NCBI GenBank assembly: GCA_017849615.1
Contig: JAFIGS010000013.1
Location: 1-64,000 of the forward strand
Direction of reading: 5' to 3'
Source: Pseudolabrys sp.
Lineage (GTDB): Bacteria; Pseudomonadota; Alphaproteobacteria; Rhizobiales; Xanthobacteraceae
DNA length: 64,000 nucleotides
Position numbers and translations under genes: made by a program. Shown here one piece after another: positions 46,851 through 55,273 of the stretch; position 1 is the stretch's first letter, and each line of letters starts with the position of its first letter. The notes beneath the pieces are model-generated. The model made no database searches. It saw only the letters and a list, made by a program, of their open reading frames with translations, and was not told the origin of the DNA.

Positions 46851-47795
46851 ATGAAATTCGTTTCCATCCCGGCCAATCCGGTGCCCGAGAACGGCCTTGC
46901 CGGCGTCGTCAAGACGCCGGACGGCGTGTCGTTGCGCTACGGCCGCTGGGAGCCGCCGCCGGGGCGCAAAGGCACGGTGGTTATTCTCCAGGGCCGCGCC
47001 GAGTTCATCGAGAAGTACTTCGAGACGGTGCGCGATCTGCGTGCGCGGGGCTTTGCAGTGGCGACCTTCGACTGGCGCGGGCAGGGGCTGTCCGACCGCG
47101 CCTTCTCCGACCGGCGCAAAGGTTATGTGCGCAACTTCGCGCAATACGCCATGGATCTCGACACCATCATGGAACAGGTGGTGCTGCCGGACTGCCCGCC
47201 GCCGTATTTCGTGCTCGGCCACTCGATGGGCGGCGCGGTGGCGATCCGCGCCTGTCATGACGGAAGGCGGTGGTTCGAGCGCATCGTGCTGTCCGCGCCC
47301 ATGCTCGCCCTTCCGCCACGCCGCTATGGCGGCATGGCGGCGCCGATGGCGCGGCTGATGCGGTGGTTGGGACGAGGCGGCGCCTACATCCCCGGCGGCG
47401 ACCAGCAACCTTCGGGACCCGAGGATTTCATCGGCAATGTGCTGACGTCCGATCCGGTTCGTTTCGCCCGCAACCTCGCAATTCTCGCCGAGGAGCCGGA
47501 ACTGGCGCTCGGCCCTCCGACCATTGCCTGGGCCGACGCGGCGCTGCGGCAGATGCGCGATTTCAGTGACCCGTCATACGCCGCCCATATCCGCCAGCCG
47601 ATGCTGCTGGTCGCCGCGGGTTACGATCAGGTGGTGTGGACGCCGGCGATCGAGGATTTCGGCATGTATCTGCTGGCCGGGCGGCATCTCATCCTGCCCG
47701 GAGCGCGCCACGAGATCCTGCAGGAGCAGGATCAGTTCCGCGCGCAATTCTGGGCGGCGTTCGACGCCTTCGTACCGGGCACGCCGCGCTATTGA
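46851..47795 (+). CDS. Alpha/beta hydrolase, lysophospholipase-like (Hydrolase_4)
   Basis: A 314-residue serine hydrolase related to lysophospholipase L2 (PldB). ILQGRAEFIEKYFETV and TFDWRGQGLSDR (about 72-83) are typical, the nucleophile is S125 in GHSMGG, and the late GARHEILQEQD supplies the catalytic His (about residue 285). There is no signal peptide. The gene begins 278 bases from the divergent hsp20 start. Its 3-prime end overlaps the convergent DUF2147 gene by 7 bases. Confidence 0.92.
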   Translation: MKFVSIPANPVPENGLAGVVKTPDGVSLRYGRWEPPPGRKGTVVILQGRAEFIEKYFETVRDLRARGFAVATFDWRGQGLSDRAFSDRRKGYVRNFAQYAMDLDTIMEQVVLPDCPPPYFVLGHSMGGAVAIRACHDGRRWFERIVLSAPMLALPPRRYGGMAAPMARLMRWLGRGGAYIPGGDQQPSGPEDFIGNVLTSDPVRFARNLAILAEEPELALGPPTIAWADAALRQMRDFSDPSYAAHIRQPMLLVAAGYDQVVWTPAIEDFGMYLLAGRHLILPGARHEILQEQDQFRAQFWAAFDAFVPGTPRY

Positions 47796-48232
47796 GCGGC
47801 GCCGGCGGCGGACAATCGCTGCCAGCCCGTGGTGCGACACACCACCGCCAGCATGCAGCCTTTCGTCGTCATTGAATCGCCGTCGGCCGACAGCGAGGCC
47901 GAAAACGTCAGCTTGCGCTGCGGATCGTAGGCCTTGCCGCGCCAGCCCGCTCCCTCGCGCTTGATGTTGAACTCGAGGCGGTCGCCGACATTCTCACCTT
48001 GCTTGGCGGGGTCGCGAATCCAGAGATTGGTGGCGCAAATGGCACTGCCGCAGGCGGCGACCCGCACCCTGGCATTCCCATCGTCACGCAACCACGTGCC
48101 GAAGATGTCGCTGCTGTTCGCGCTCGCCGGCCGTACCGGCACGCCTATCGCGGTTGCGCCCAGCAGAGCTACGACGACCAGGGGAAGGCGTCGTGCACCG
48201 CGGATGTTGGAACTTCTTGCTGGCGCATCCAT
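47789..48232 (-). CDS. DUF2147 family exported protein
   Basis: A 147-residue protein. A hydrophobic signal segment (about 15-38, LPLVVVALLGATAIGVP) precedes a small beta-rich domain. IFGTWLRDDGNARVRVAACG near the start of the mature part and GENVGDRLEFNIKREGAGWRGKAYDPQRKL in the middle (given as landmarks GTW and YDP) are the usual DUF2147 pattern, and the C-terminus has GCMLAVVCRTTGWQR. The fold resembles a lipocalin-like barrel; the function is unknown. It lies 31 bases downstream of hisN on the same strand. Confidence 0.85.
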   Translation of the reverse strand: MDAPARSSNIRGARRLPLVVVALLGATAIGVPVRPASANSSDIFGTWLRDDGNARVRVAACGSAICATNLWIRDPAKQGENVGDRLEFNIKREGAGWRGKAYDPQRKLTFSASLSADGDSMTTKGCMLAVVCRTTGWQRLSAAGAAQ

Positions 48233-48263
48233 GGAGCGGATACGGCGGCACCCGGTATCCGGA

Positions 48264-49046
48264 TCACTGCCGATTCAAAATTTCCAGCGCCGCCTCGTGC
48301 ACGCGCCTGTCGCCGGCGGCAACGACCCGGCCGCCGCCTTGGGCCGGCGCGCCCTCCCAGGTGGTGATGATGCCGCCCGCGCCATGAATGATCGGGATGA
48401 GCGCGACGATGTCGTACGGCTTGAGCTCGGTCTCGATGATCAGATCGATCTGCCCGGCCGCCAGCATGCAATAGGCGTAACAATCGCCGCCGTAGCGCGA
48501 CAGTCTTACCTTGTCCTCGACCTTTCGGAACCGGTCGCGGTCGGCCTCCTTCATGAGCAGGGGGCTAGTGGTGAACATCAACGCGTCATCGACCCCGGTG
48601 CAGGGGCGGACATTGAGGCTGCGGCTCCCGGCCGGGCCGCGATAAAGCGCGGCGCCGCTGTCCCCGGAAAAGCGCTCGCGCGTGAACGGCTGATGCATCA
48701 TGCCGTAGACAGGCTCGCCGAAGCGCATCAGGCCGATCAGCGTGCCCCAGGCGACCATGCCGGAGATGAAGGATTTGGTGCCGTCGATCGGATCCAGCAC
48801 CCAGACATATTCCGCGTCGGTGTCCTCCGACCCGTATTCCTCGCCAAGGATGCCGTGTTCCGGAAAGGTCTTGCGGATCAGGCTCCGCATCGCCTCTTCG
48901 GCGGCGCGATCGGCGGCGGTGACCGGATCGAAGCCGCCGGCCTTCTTGTTCTCCACGGTCAGGGCCGACCGGAAGAACGGCATGATCGTATCGCCTGACG
49001 CCGCCGCCAATTGGTCCACGAAGCTGGTGAAGTCGATGGCGGTCAT
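48264..49046 (-). CDS. hisN: Histidinol-phosphatase, inositol-monophosphatase family
   Basis: A 260-residue Mg2+-dependent phosphatase. The metal motifs GEEYGSE (about 68-74) and LDPIDGTKSF (84-93, metal ligands D85 and D88) are intact, and GGDCYAYCMLAAGQID with KPYDIVALIPIIHGAGG supplies the later site. Sequence features such as FDPVTAADRAAEEAMR fit the HisN type, which dephosphorylates histidinol phosphate, rather than SuhB. The DUF2147 gene follows. The region upstream of the start holds a suhB/MmgR-like sRNA. Confidence 0.88.
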   Translation of the reverse strand: MTAIDFTSFVDQLAAASGDTIMPFFRSALTVENKKAGGFDPVTAADRAAEEAMRSLIRKTFPEHGILGEEYGSEDTDAEYVWVLDPIDGTKSFISGMVAWGTLIGLMRFGEPVYGMMHQPFTRERFSGDSGAALYRGPAGSRSLNVRPCTGVDDALMFTTSPLLMKEADRDRFRKVEDKVRLSRYGGDCYAYCMLAAGQIDLIIETELKPYDIVALIPIIHGAGGIITTWEGAPAQGGGRVVAAGDRRVHEAALEILNRQ

Positions 49047-49273
49047 GTCGTCGCGTCCTTGAGCGGTGTTCTGTCGCGGATCCGGGAGCCTGTTTTCGCC
49101 AAAACCGGCGTTTTAGCGCTCCGGATTGTGAAATGTCTCTTGCGGCTCTTTGGGCGACAGTTTGTTGCGGTGCACAGGGTCTCGCGGCAATATTTCCGCA
49201 TAGCCCTGATAATAATACTGCGATTTCGGCGTCCCGTTATGCGCTCTGTGCATGGGAAAACGCCTTTAGAACC

Positions 49274-49301
49274 TTGCATTTTGTGCATTGCGGCGTATCT
49301 T
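49274..49301 (+). promoter_or_regulatory. Candidate promoter of the intergenic sRNA
   Basis: TTGCAT (49274-49279) and TATCTT (49296-49301) are 16 bases apart, a reasonable housekeeping promoter. The predicted start near 49308 gives an RNA of about 80 bases ending at the terminator, 49357-49389. Confidence 0.4.
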
Positions 49302-49307
49302 ACCGCA

Positions 49308-49389
49308 ATGCGGTAGCGATACCGTTGCCCTCCTTGGGCGTTTCCTCCCTAGACTTGGGCCGCTTGCATTGCGAGCGGCCCTTTTTCTT
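49308..49389 (+). ncRNA. suhB/MmgR-like (alpha-r8) small RNA
   Basis: A short RNA of about 80 bases. GCCC/GGGC enclose a TCCTT loop (49327-49339), then the single-stranded TTTCCTCCCT (49341-49350), then an 11-bp terminator stem (49357-49381) with T5CTT. The two CCTCC-type patches look like anti-ribosome-site seeds. This layout, and the place beside an inositol-monophosphatase-family gene, match the alphaproteobacterial suhB/MmgR sRNA family as I remember it. MmgR of Sinorhizobium is a regulator of about 77 nt. No covariance-model score was run. Confidence 0.6.
49357..49389 (+). terminator. Rho-independent terminator of the sRNA
   Basis: GGGCCGCTTGC and GCGAGCGGCCC form an 11-bp stem (one T-G pair) around ATT, followed by TTTTTCTT. 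It is a textbook intrinsic terminator on the plus strand; no plus-strand protein gene precedes it, so it belongs to a small RNA. Confidence 0.88.
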
Positions 49390-49428
49390 GTCCATGGCTC
49401 TGAAAGCCGGCCGGCGCGGGATGTCGCC

Positions 49429-50328
49429 CTATTCGGCGGCCGAGCGGTAGGGTTCGAGCTCTTCAACCGGTATGTCGCCGACACAGTCCGCGAGCTTTCG
49501 CAGATCCTCCGCCAACCGATCGAACCCGGCTGTGCGCTCGTGCCGCCGCTCATCCATGTAGAGCCCGCGGTTGATCTCGAGCTGCAGCGCATGCAGCCCG
49601 GCGGCCGGGTTGCCGTAATGCTCGGTGATGAAGCCGCCGGCATAGGGCTTGTTGCGGCTGACCGTGTAACCCATGTCGCGCAAGGTCTGCTCGACCACCT
49701 CGGTTATCGCTCCGGTGCAACTGGTGCCGTAGCGGTCGCCGATGACGAATTCCGGCCTCGGGCGCTCGTCGCGGTGTCCCGCGCTCGAGGGCATGGAGTG
49801 GCAGTCGACCAGGATCGCGGCGCCGAAATCCCGGTGCAGCCCGGAGAACAGCCGCCGCAGGGCGCGGTGATAGGGCTTGTACAGGCTCTCGATGCGGCCC
49901 AGCGCCTCGTCCACCGGAATGCGCCGGCCGTAGATTTCCTGCGCGTCGCCGACGACGCGGGCGATGGTGCCAAGACCGCCCGCGACCCGCATCGAGCGGG
50001 TGTTGGCGAAGGACGGCAGCCGCCCCTCGAACATGCGCGGATCGAGCTCGTAGGGCTCGCGGTTCACGTCGACGAAGCAGCGGGGGAAATGCGCGCGGAT
50101 GAGCGGATAGCCCTGCGCCACCACGCCGGCGAACAGTTCATCGACGAAGGAATCCTCGGAGCGGCGCAAGGTGGCGATATCGAGCTGCGACTGGCGCAGG
50201 AACGCCGCCGGATAAATCGCGCCCGAATGCGGCGAATTGAACAGCAACGGGCCGCTGACCGCCGCCGGCTCGATGATGTCGAACGGCGGATCGAAGTCTT
50301 CAGGGGCGGCGGCGCGGAATTCACTCAT
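49429..50328 (-). CDS. N-formylglutamate amidohydrolase family protein
   Basis: A 299-residue zinc amidohydrolase (PF05013). LLFNSPHSGAIYP (His of PHSG), HFPRCFVDVNREPYELD, AAILVDCHSMPSS and GFITEHYGNPAAGLHALQLE (given by landmarks VDCHSMP and EHYG) hold the conserved metal and substrate residues. The family includes HutG (formylglutamate to glutamate plus formate), but no other hut gene lies here, so the substrate may differ. The ATG at 50328 is preferred to an upstream one at 50346. The neighbouring cpdR and tRNA-Val are its usual companions in rhizobia. Confidence 0.9.
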   Translation of the reverse strand: MSEFRAAAPEDFDPPFDIIEPAAVSGPLLFNSPHSGAIYPAAFLRQSQLDIATLRRSEDSFVDELFAGVVAQGYPLIRAHFPRCFVDVNREPYELDPRMFEGRLPSFANTRSMRVAGGLGTIARVVGDAQEIYGRRIPVDEALGRIESLYKPYHRALRRLFSGLHRDFGAAILVDCHSMPSSAGHRDERPRPEFVIGDRYGTSCTGAITEVVEQTLRDMGYTVSRNKPYAGGFITEHYGNPAAGLHALQLEINRGLYMDERRHERTAGFDRLAEDLRKLADCVGDIPVEELEPYRSAAE

Positions 50329-50575
50329 TGTTTGTCGAAGTTCCAAAGGCCCCGGTCAGGGCCGTGCCAGTCGTTCCGGTGGCGTCCAGGAGCCCGGCGG
50401 CGCAGGCGGGGAGCCGCCCTGTTTCGGCCACGCGATACGTTCTATTGTCCATCCGCGGGCAGGTATTGCCAAGCAAAGCTTGGGGTTCACCCGTTATTTA
50501 CCCGGGACAAGTCTTATGGGACGTCCGGGGCCGGCTCAAGATCGCGGCCGGTAGGTTAGGGGCGCTGGAAAGTCC

Positions 50576-50935
50576 ATGTCGAAGATTCTGCTGGCCGAAG
50601 ACGATACCGATATGCGGCGCTTTCTGGTCAAGGCCCTGCAAAACGCCGGTTTCGACGTGACTTCCTACGACAACGGCCTCTCCGCCTACCAGCGGCTGCG
50701 CGAGGAGCCCTTCGAGCTGCTGCTGACCGATATCGTCATGCCGGAAATGGACGGGATCGAGCTCGCCCGCCGGGCCGCCGAACTCGACCCCGATATCAAG
50801 ATCATGTTCATCACCGGCTTTGCCGCCGTGGCCCTGAACGCGGATTCGACCGCGCCGAAGCAGGCCAAGGTGCTGTCGAAGCCGGTGCATCTGCGTGACC
50901 TCGTCAACGAGGTCCACAAGATGCTGGCGGCCTGA
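50576..50935 (+). CDS. cpdR: Single-domain response regulator CpdR
   Basis: A 119-residue receiver domain with no output domain. The acidic pair E8/D9/D10 (LLAEDD), phosphoacceptor D52 in LLTDIVMPEMDG, and K104 in SKPVHLRDL are all present. Sequence features such as FITGFAAVALN and KQAKVLSKPVHLRDLVNEVH identify CpdR, which in Caulobacter and rhizobia recruits substrates to ClpXP and helps position it at the cell pole. Phosphorylation by the CckA-ChpT relay turns it off. It begins after a 247-base upstream region. Confidence 0.93.
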   Translation: MSKILLAEDDTDMRRFLVKALQNAGFDVTSYDNGLSAYQRLREEPFELLLTDIVMPEMDGIELARRAAELDPDIKIMFITGFAAVALNADSTAPKQAKVLSKPVHLRDLVNEVHKMLAA

Positions 50936-51022
50936 GGGGCTGTGGCGGGTTTTCGTCCCCGGCAGGCCCGTATCAGGCCCTTGCCACCCCGGGGCGGAGC
51001 CGATAAAGACCACCCTCGAGTA

Positions 51023-51097
51023 GGGCGCGTAGCTCAGCGGGAGAGCACTACCTTGACATGGTAGGGGTCACAGGTTCGATCCCTGTCGCGCCCACCA
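51023..51097 (+). tRNA. tRNA-Val (GAC)
   Basis: A 75-base gene including an encoded CCA end. The acceptor stem GGGCGCG pairs with CGCGCCC. The anticodon stem CTACC/GGTAG (51048-51052, 51060-51064) encloses TTGACAT with anticodon GAC (51055-51057). The T-arm CAGGTTCGATCCCTG is intact. It reads Val codons GUC/GUU. Confidence 0.97.
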
Positions 51098-51127
51098 TCT
51101 CCCCGGTTTCAGGATCTCCCCCGGATT

Positions 51128-52180
51128 TCAGCTCTTTGCCGTTCGGCGGCTGGTTCGGTACTCGCGCGGCGAGACCCCCGCCGCGCTGCGAAATTCCCGC
51201 GAGAAATGAGCGGCGTCCGAGAAGCCGCAATCGAACGCGATCTCGGTAATCGTGCGCGGGCTGTTGATCAGCATCCACGACGCGTAATTAGTCCTCAACT
51301 GTCTCTGGAAGGCGGCCGGCGCCATCTTGAGCGCGGCGTTGAACGCGCGCTCCAATTGGCGGCTCGAACAGCCGACATAGCGCGCGATCGCTTCGATCGT
51401 CGGCGGATCGTCGAGGCGCTGCTCCATGAAATGGATGGCTTGGTGCACCCGGGCGTCCGCGACGTCGTTCAGATTGGCGAAGAAGTGAGGCTGCGGCAGT
51501 GACGGCGGGCGAATGCCCTGCAACATCATATGGCGCACGGCCTGGTTGGCTTTGCCGCTGCCGCAATGACGCGTGATAAGATAGAGGCCGAGATCGATGG
51601 CCGCGGTCGAGCCGGCGCAGGACAACAGGTCGCCTTCATCGACGAACAGTTTGTCGGTTACGGCCTGCAGCGCCGGAAACTGCGCCTGGAAGGCTTCGAG
51701 AACATTCCAGTGCACGCATACCGTGCGGTTCTCCACCAGCCCGGCCTGCGCGATGGCGAAAGTGCCGGTACAAACGCCAATGAGGCGAACGCGCGCTTCC
51801 GCCGCGCGCTGAAGATAATCGAGCAGCGCCGCCGGCGGACGTTCGTTGAGGTAATCGTTGCCGCCGCACACCGCGATGTAATCGAACTGGGCAGGATCGA
51901 GCAGCGCGACGCTGTCTGAAATCACGGCGCCGCAGCTGGCGCGGCGTGGGGCGCCGTCCAGGCTCATGACGGTCCATGAGGCATGGATCGGCCGGCTGCG
52001 GCCGCCATAATCGGCGGCGAGGCGGAGGGCGTCGATCAATCCGGCAAAAGCCGTCAGGGTGAACTGATCGAGCAGGACAAATCCGATGCGCAACGGCGTG
52101 GCTCGGATCGCCGGCAACGCTGGGGCCGCCGTCTCTGACGGGTCGCCGGGTCGGGTCCATGCATGCAACATGTCGTGCAT
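51128..52180 (-). CDS. GlxA-type transcriptional regulator (DJ-1/PfpI + AraC domains)
   Basis: A 350-residue regulator. An N-terminal glutamine-amidotransferase-like domain (about 25-210) has GFVLLDQFTLTAFAGLIDAL and GVCTGTFAIAQAGLVENR, the nucleophile-elbow region. A C-terminal AraC/XylS HTH pair (about 240-345) has IEAIARYVGCSSRQLERAFN and ITEIAFDCGFSDAAHFSREF. GlxA-type proteins often control amine or choline/carnitine/arginine catabolism. It is divergent from the binding-protein gene at 52264 with an 83-base shared region, so it very probably controls the ABC and proline-racemase-like operon. The ATG at 52180 is chosen over 52270, which would overlap that gene. Confidence 0.9.
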   Translation of the reverse strand: MHDMLHAWTRPGDPSETAAPALPAIRATPLRIGFVLLDQFTLTAFAGLIDALRLAADYGGRSRPIHASWTVMSLDGAPRRASCGAVISDSVALLDPAQFDYIAVCGGNDYLNERPPAALLDYLQRAAEARVRLIGVCTGTFAIAQAGLVENRTVCVHWNVLEAFQAQFPALQAVTDKLFVDEGDLLSCAGSTAAIDLGLYLITRHCGSGKANQAVRHMMLQGIRPPSLPQPHFFANLNDVADARVHQAIHFMEQRLDDPPTIEAIARYVGCSSRQLERAFNAALKMAPAAFQRQLRTNYASWMLINSPRTITEIAFDCGFSDAAHFSREFRSAAGVSPREYRTSRRTAKS

Positions 52181-52263
52181 ATCAAAGTTTCTGGCCCAAA
52201 TTTGCAAGCCACCCTGGTTTCGTGGGCGGATGATCGCCCCGCTGCTCATGAAGGGAGAACACC

Positions 52264-53304
52264 ATGGCACGCATCCGCGGTCTCGTTACGGCATCGACGC
52301 TCATGGTCGCTGCCGCGCTTTCGCCGGTTTCGGCGCAGGAGGCGCTTCATGTCGCCTGGTACGGCGGCAATTGGGGTGACGCCTTCAAGGCTTGCGTCGC
52401 CGATCCCTTTACCAAAGCGACCGGCGTCGCGGTGATACCGGAGGTTGGAACCTCCACCGTTACCCTCGCCAAGTTGCAGCAGCAGAAGAGCGCGCCCACG
52501 ATCGACGTCGCCTGGATGGATGGCGGCGTCAGCGAACTGGCGCAGGCCGCCGGCGTGCTGGACCCGATCACCGAGGCCGGCGTGCCCAATCTCGCCAACA
52601 CCCTGTCGCAGGCGATCTACAAGGACGGCACCGGCATCTACGCCGTCGGCACCGGCTATTACTCGCTCGGGCTGACGTACAGCACCAAGGAGATCAAGAC
52701 GCCGCCAGCGTCGTGGAACGATCTGTGGAAGCCTGAATATGCCGACGCCGTGACCATCCCGTCGCCGGCCAATTCATCCGGCGTCCCGTTCCTGTTCTTC
52801 CTACACAAGATCTGGAACGCGCCGGCCGGCGATTTCAAGCCGGTGTTCGCCAAGATCAAGACGCTCAAGCCCGCGCTGTTCTTCGACTCCTCGGGCGCGG
52901 CCTCCAACGCCTTCCAGAGCGGCGAAGCGGTGATCGGTGCGCATTTCAACGTCGGCGCCTTCGACCTGATCGCCAAGGGCCTGCCGATCGGCTTCACCGT
53001 TCCCAAGGAAGGCGTTTGGGCGACCGACGCGCGGCTTCATCTCGTGAAGAACGCGCCGCGCAAGGCGATGGCGCTGAAGTTCATCGACACCGCGCAGACC
53101 GCCGAAGCTTCCAAGTGCCTTGCCGAGAAGCTCTACCTCGGTCCTTCGGTGAAGGGCGTAACGGTCGCCGCCGATGTCGCCCGCAAGCTGCCGTGGGGCG
53201 AGAACGGTTCGGTCGATAAACTCTATCTGCTGGACTGGAACGACGTGAATGCCAGGCGCGCCGAACTCGTCGACACCTGGAACCGCGAGATCGCTCGCAA
53301 GTAA
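52264..53304 (+). CDS. Spermidine/putrescine-type ABC substrate-binding protein
   Basis: A 346-residue periplasmic binding protein of the PotD/SBP_bac_8 class. Its signal peptide ends at SPVSAQEA. The mature part opens with LHVAWYGGNWGDAFKACVAD and goes on with PTIDVAWMDGG, GTGYYSLGLTYSTKEIKTPP and LDWNDVNARRAELVDTWNRE. The class handles polyamines, betaines and hydroxyproline-like amines. The catalytic neighbour downstream (proline-racemase superfamily) suggests an amino-acid or betaine ligand. Confidence 0.9.
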   Translation: MARIRGLVTASTLMVAAALSPVSAQEALHVAWYGGNWGDAFKACVADPFTKATGVAVIPEVGTSTVTLAKLQQQKSAPTIDVAWMDGGVSELAQAAGVLDPITEAGVPNLANTLSQAIYKDGTGIYAVGTGYYSLGLTYSTKEIKTPPASWNDLWKPEYADAVTIPSPANSSGVPFLFFLHKIWNAPAGDFKPVFAKIKTLKPALFFDSSGAASNAFQSGEAVIGAHFNVGAFDLIAKGLPIGFTVPKEGVWATDARLHLVKNAPRKAMALKFIDTAQTAEASKCLAEKLYLGPSVKGVTVAADVARKLPWGENGSVDKLYLLDWNDVNARRAELVDTWNREIARK

Positions 53305-54429
53305 GTGCGCGCTTCGCTCTTTGCCTCATCCGGACGGCCGCGCTTCGGCGGGGCCGTCCCTTCAACAGAGCCGGTCACGCCCCACGTGCAACTCCTTCTT
53401 TCCATCGACGCGGTTTCCAAGTGCTTCGGCACCTATCAGGCGCTGCGCGATGTGACTCTGTCGGTTGGCGCCGGCGAGTTCGTGGCGCTGCTCGGGCCGA
53501 GCGGTTGCGGCAAGACCACGCTGCTGCGTTGCATCGCCGGCCTGCTCATTCCCGAGCGGGGTGCCATCCGAATCGACGGTGATGAGATCACCGCGGCGCC
53601 GCCGTATCGCCGGCCGCTCAACACCGTGTTCCAGAACTACGCGCTGTTTCCGCATATGAGCGTGCTCGACAACGTCGCCTACGGGCCGCGGCGCGCCGGC
53701 ATCGGCCGTGCCGAAGCGTACAGCCGCGCGCGCGAGGCGCTGGCGCTGGTCGGGCTCGAGGACATGGGCGCGCGCATGCCGCTGGCGTTGTCGGGCGGCC
53801 AGCAGCAGCGGGTGGCGCTGGCGCGCGCCGTCGTCAACAAGCCGAAGCTGCTGCTGCTCGACGAGCCGCTGAGCGCGCTCGATCTCAAGCTCCGCCGCCG
53901 CATGCAGATCGAGCTCAAGCATATCCAGGAGAAACTCGGCATCGCCTTCATCTTCGTCACGCACGATCAGGAAGAAGCGATGGCGGTGGCGAACCGGATC
54001 GTGGTCATGAACGCCGGTCGCATCGAGCAGGCGGGAACGCCGGGCGAGGTCTATCGGGCGCCGGCGACCCGTTTTGTCGCCGAGTTCGTCGGCGAACCCA
54101 ATCTCATTCCGGCGTCGCCCGCCGGCCCCGGCCGCGTGCGCCTCGCCTTTGCAGGTCTGGAAGTCCCTGCCGCCGATGGCGTGCGTTACGCCATGGTGCG
54201 GCCCGAGGACGTCGTACTGGTGGACGGGCAGGCGTCGGCCGATGTCGTGACGGCGCCAGGCGTTGTCGAGGATGTCGTGGCGATAGGCGCGATGACGACC
54301 TTGTTCGTCCGCTGCGGCGATGTGCTGCTCAAGATCGCCCGCCTCGGTATGGCCCCCGCCGACCTGCGCCATGGCGCGGCCGTCACCGTCGGTCTGCGTC
54401 CGGCGGCGTTGCACATGATCGCGGAGTAG
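53305..54429 (+). CDS. Spermidine/putrescine-type ABC transporter ATPase (PotA-like)
   Basis: A 374-residue ATPase counting from a GTG directly after the binding-protein stop. Family alignment by eye suggests the true start may be GTG 53386 (QLLLSIDAVSKCFG follows it); no good ribosome site distinguishes them. Walker A GPSGCGKTT, signature LSGGQQQRVALARAV, Walker B LLLLDEPLSALDLK and the FVTHDQEEAMA switch are all present. A C-terminal TOBE-type regulatory domain begins near 270. It belongs to the operon of two permeases and a racemase-family enzyme. Confidence 0.93.
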   Translation: MRASLFASSGRPRFGGAVPSTEPVTPHVQLLLSIDAVSKCFGTYQALRDVTLSVGAGEFVALLGPSGCGKTTLLRCIAGLLIPERGAIRIDGDEITAAPPYRRPLNTVFQNYALFPHMSVLDNVAYGPRRAGIGRAEAYSRAREALALVGLEDMGARMPLALSGGQQQRVALARAVVNKPKLLLLDEPLSALDLKLRRRMQIELKHIQEKLGIAFIFVTHDQEEAMAVANRIVVMNAGRIEQAGTPGEVYRAPATRFVAEFVGEPNLIPASPAGPGRVRLAFAGLEVPAADGVRYAMVRPEDVVLVDGQASADVVTAPGVVEDVVAIGAMTTLFVRCGDVLLKIARLGMAPADLRHGAAVTVGLRPAALHMIAE

Positions 54430-54433
54430 GCCG

Positions 54434-55273
54434 GTGATCTCCGCCCGTACAGCGCCGGCCTTGTTGCTCTTCGCGCCGCTGGCCTTCTTTGCGGCCTTCT
54501 TCCTGGTGCCGATGGCGGTGGTCGCGATTTCCAGCATCACCACCGACGGCGGTGCTCTCACCGCCTTGCATTACACCCGCATTCTCCTCGATCAGTATCA
54601 CTGGGACGTGCTCTGGGTGACCTTCCGTATCGCTCTGGTCACCACGGCGATCTGCATGCTGATCGGTTTTCCGCTGGCCTGGTATCTGGTGCGTATCGTG
54701 CGCTGGCGGGCCTGGCGGCGCGTCTGCGTGATCCTGATCATCGTGCCGCTCTTTACGTCGAACATCGTGCGCTCGTTCGGCTGGATGGTGCTTCTGGGGC
54801 GGACCGGGCTCGTCAATCAGGGTTTGATGGGGATCGGTCTCACCGACCGGCCGATGCGATTTCTCGGCACGGAAACCGGCATCCTCATCGGCCTCGTTTA
54901 TATCCTCGTGCCGTTCGTCGTGCTCGCGGTCGGCAATGCGCTGGCGACGATCGACAGGGGCTATGAGGACGCATCCGCGGATCTCGGCGTCGGGCCCGCG
55001 CGAACCTTCTGGTTCGTGACGTTGCCTTTGTGTCTGCCGGGCGCGGTGTCGGGCGCCATCATGGTGTTTGCGCTGGCGGTGAGCGCCTACGTAACGCCGG
55101 CGCTCCTTTCCGGCGGCCAGATCACCGTCTTTTCGATGCTGATCTTCCAGCAGTATTCCTCGGTGTTCGACTTCCACTACGGCGCGGCGCTGAGCGTGAC
55201 GCTGCTGGTGCTGACCTTGGTTCTTGTCGGCATCGCCGGCCGTATCGGCGAGTCCGGACGGAGGGCCGCCTGA
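54434..55273 (+). CDS. ABC transporter permease (PotB-like)
   Basis: A 279-residue permease with about six TM segments. The cytoplasmic EAA-like loop DRGYEDASADLGVGPARTFW (about 175-195) contacts the ATPase. The GTG start at 54434 follows the ATPase stop by 4 bases. Its stop overlaps the start of the next permease gene in TGATG, implying coupled translation. Confidence 0.92.
   Translation: MISARTAPALLLFAPLAFFAAFFLVPMAVVAISSITTDGGALTALHYTRILLDQYHWDVLWVTFRIALVTTAICMLIGFPLAWYLVRIVRWRAWRRVCVILIIVPLFTSNIVRSFGWMVLLGRTGLVNQGLMGIGLTDRPMRFLGTETGILIGLVYILVPFVVLAVGNALATIDRGYEDASADLGVGPARTFWFVTLPLCLPGAVSGAIMVFALAVSAYVTPALLSGGQITVFSMLIFQQYSSVFDFHYGAALSVTLLVLTLVLVGIAGRIGESGRRAA

Noticed and set aside
48264-49046. 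SuhB inositol monophosphatase instead of HisN
   Set aside because: Sequence landmarks fit the HisN type better, although the nearby sRNA family is named suhB; no decisive alignment was possible.
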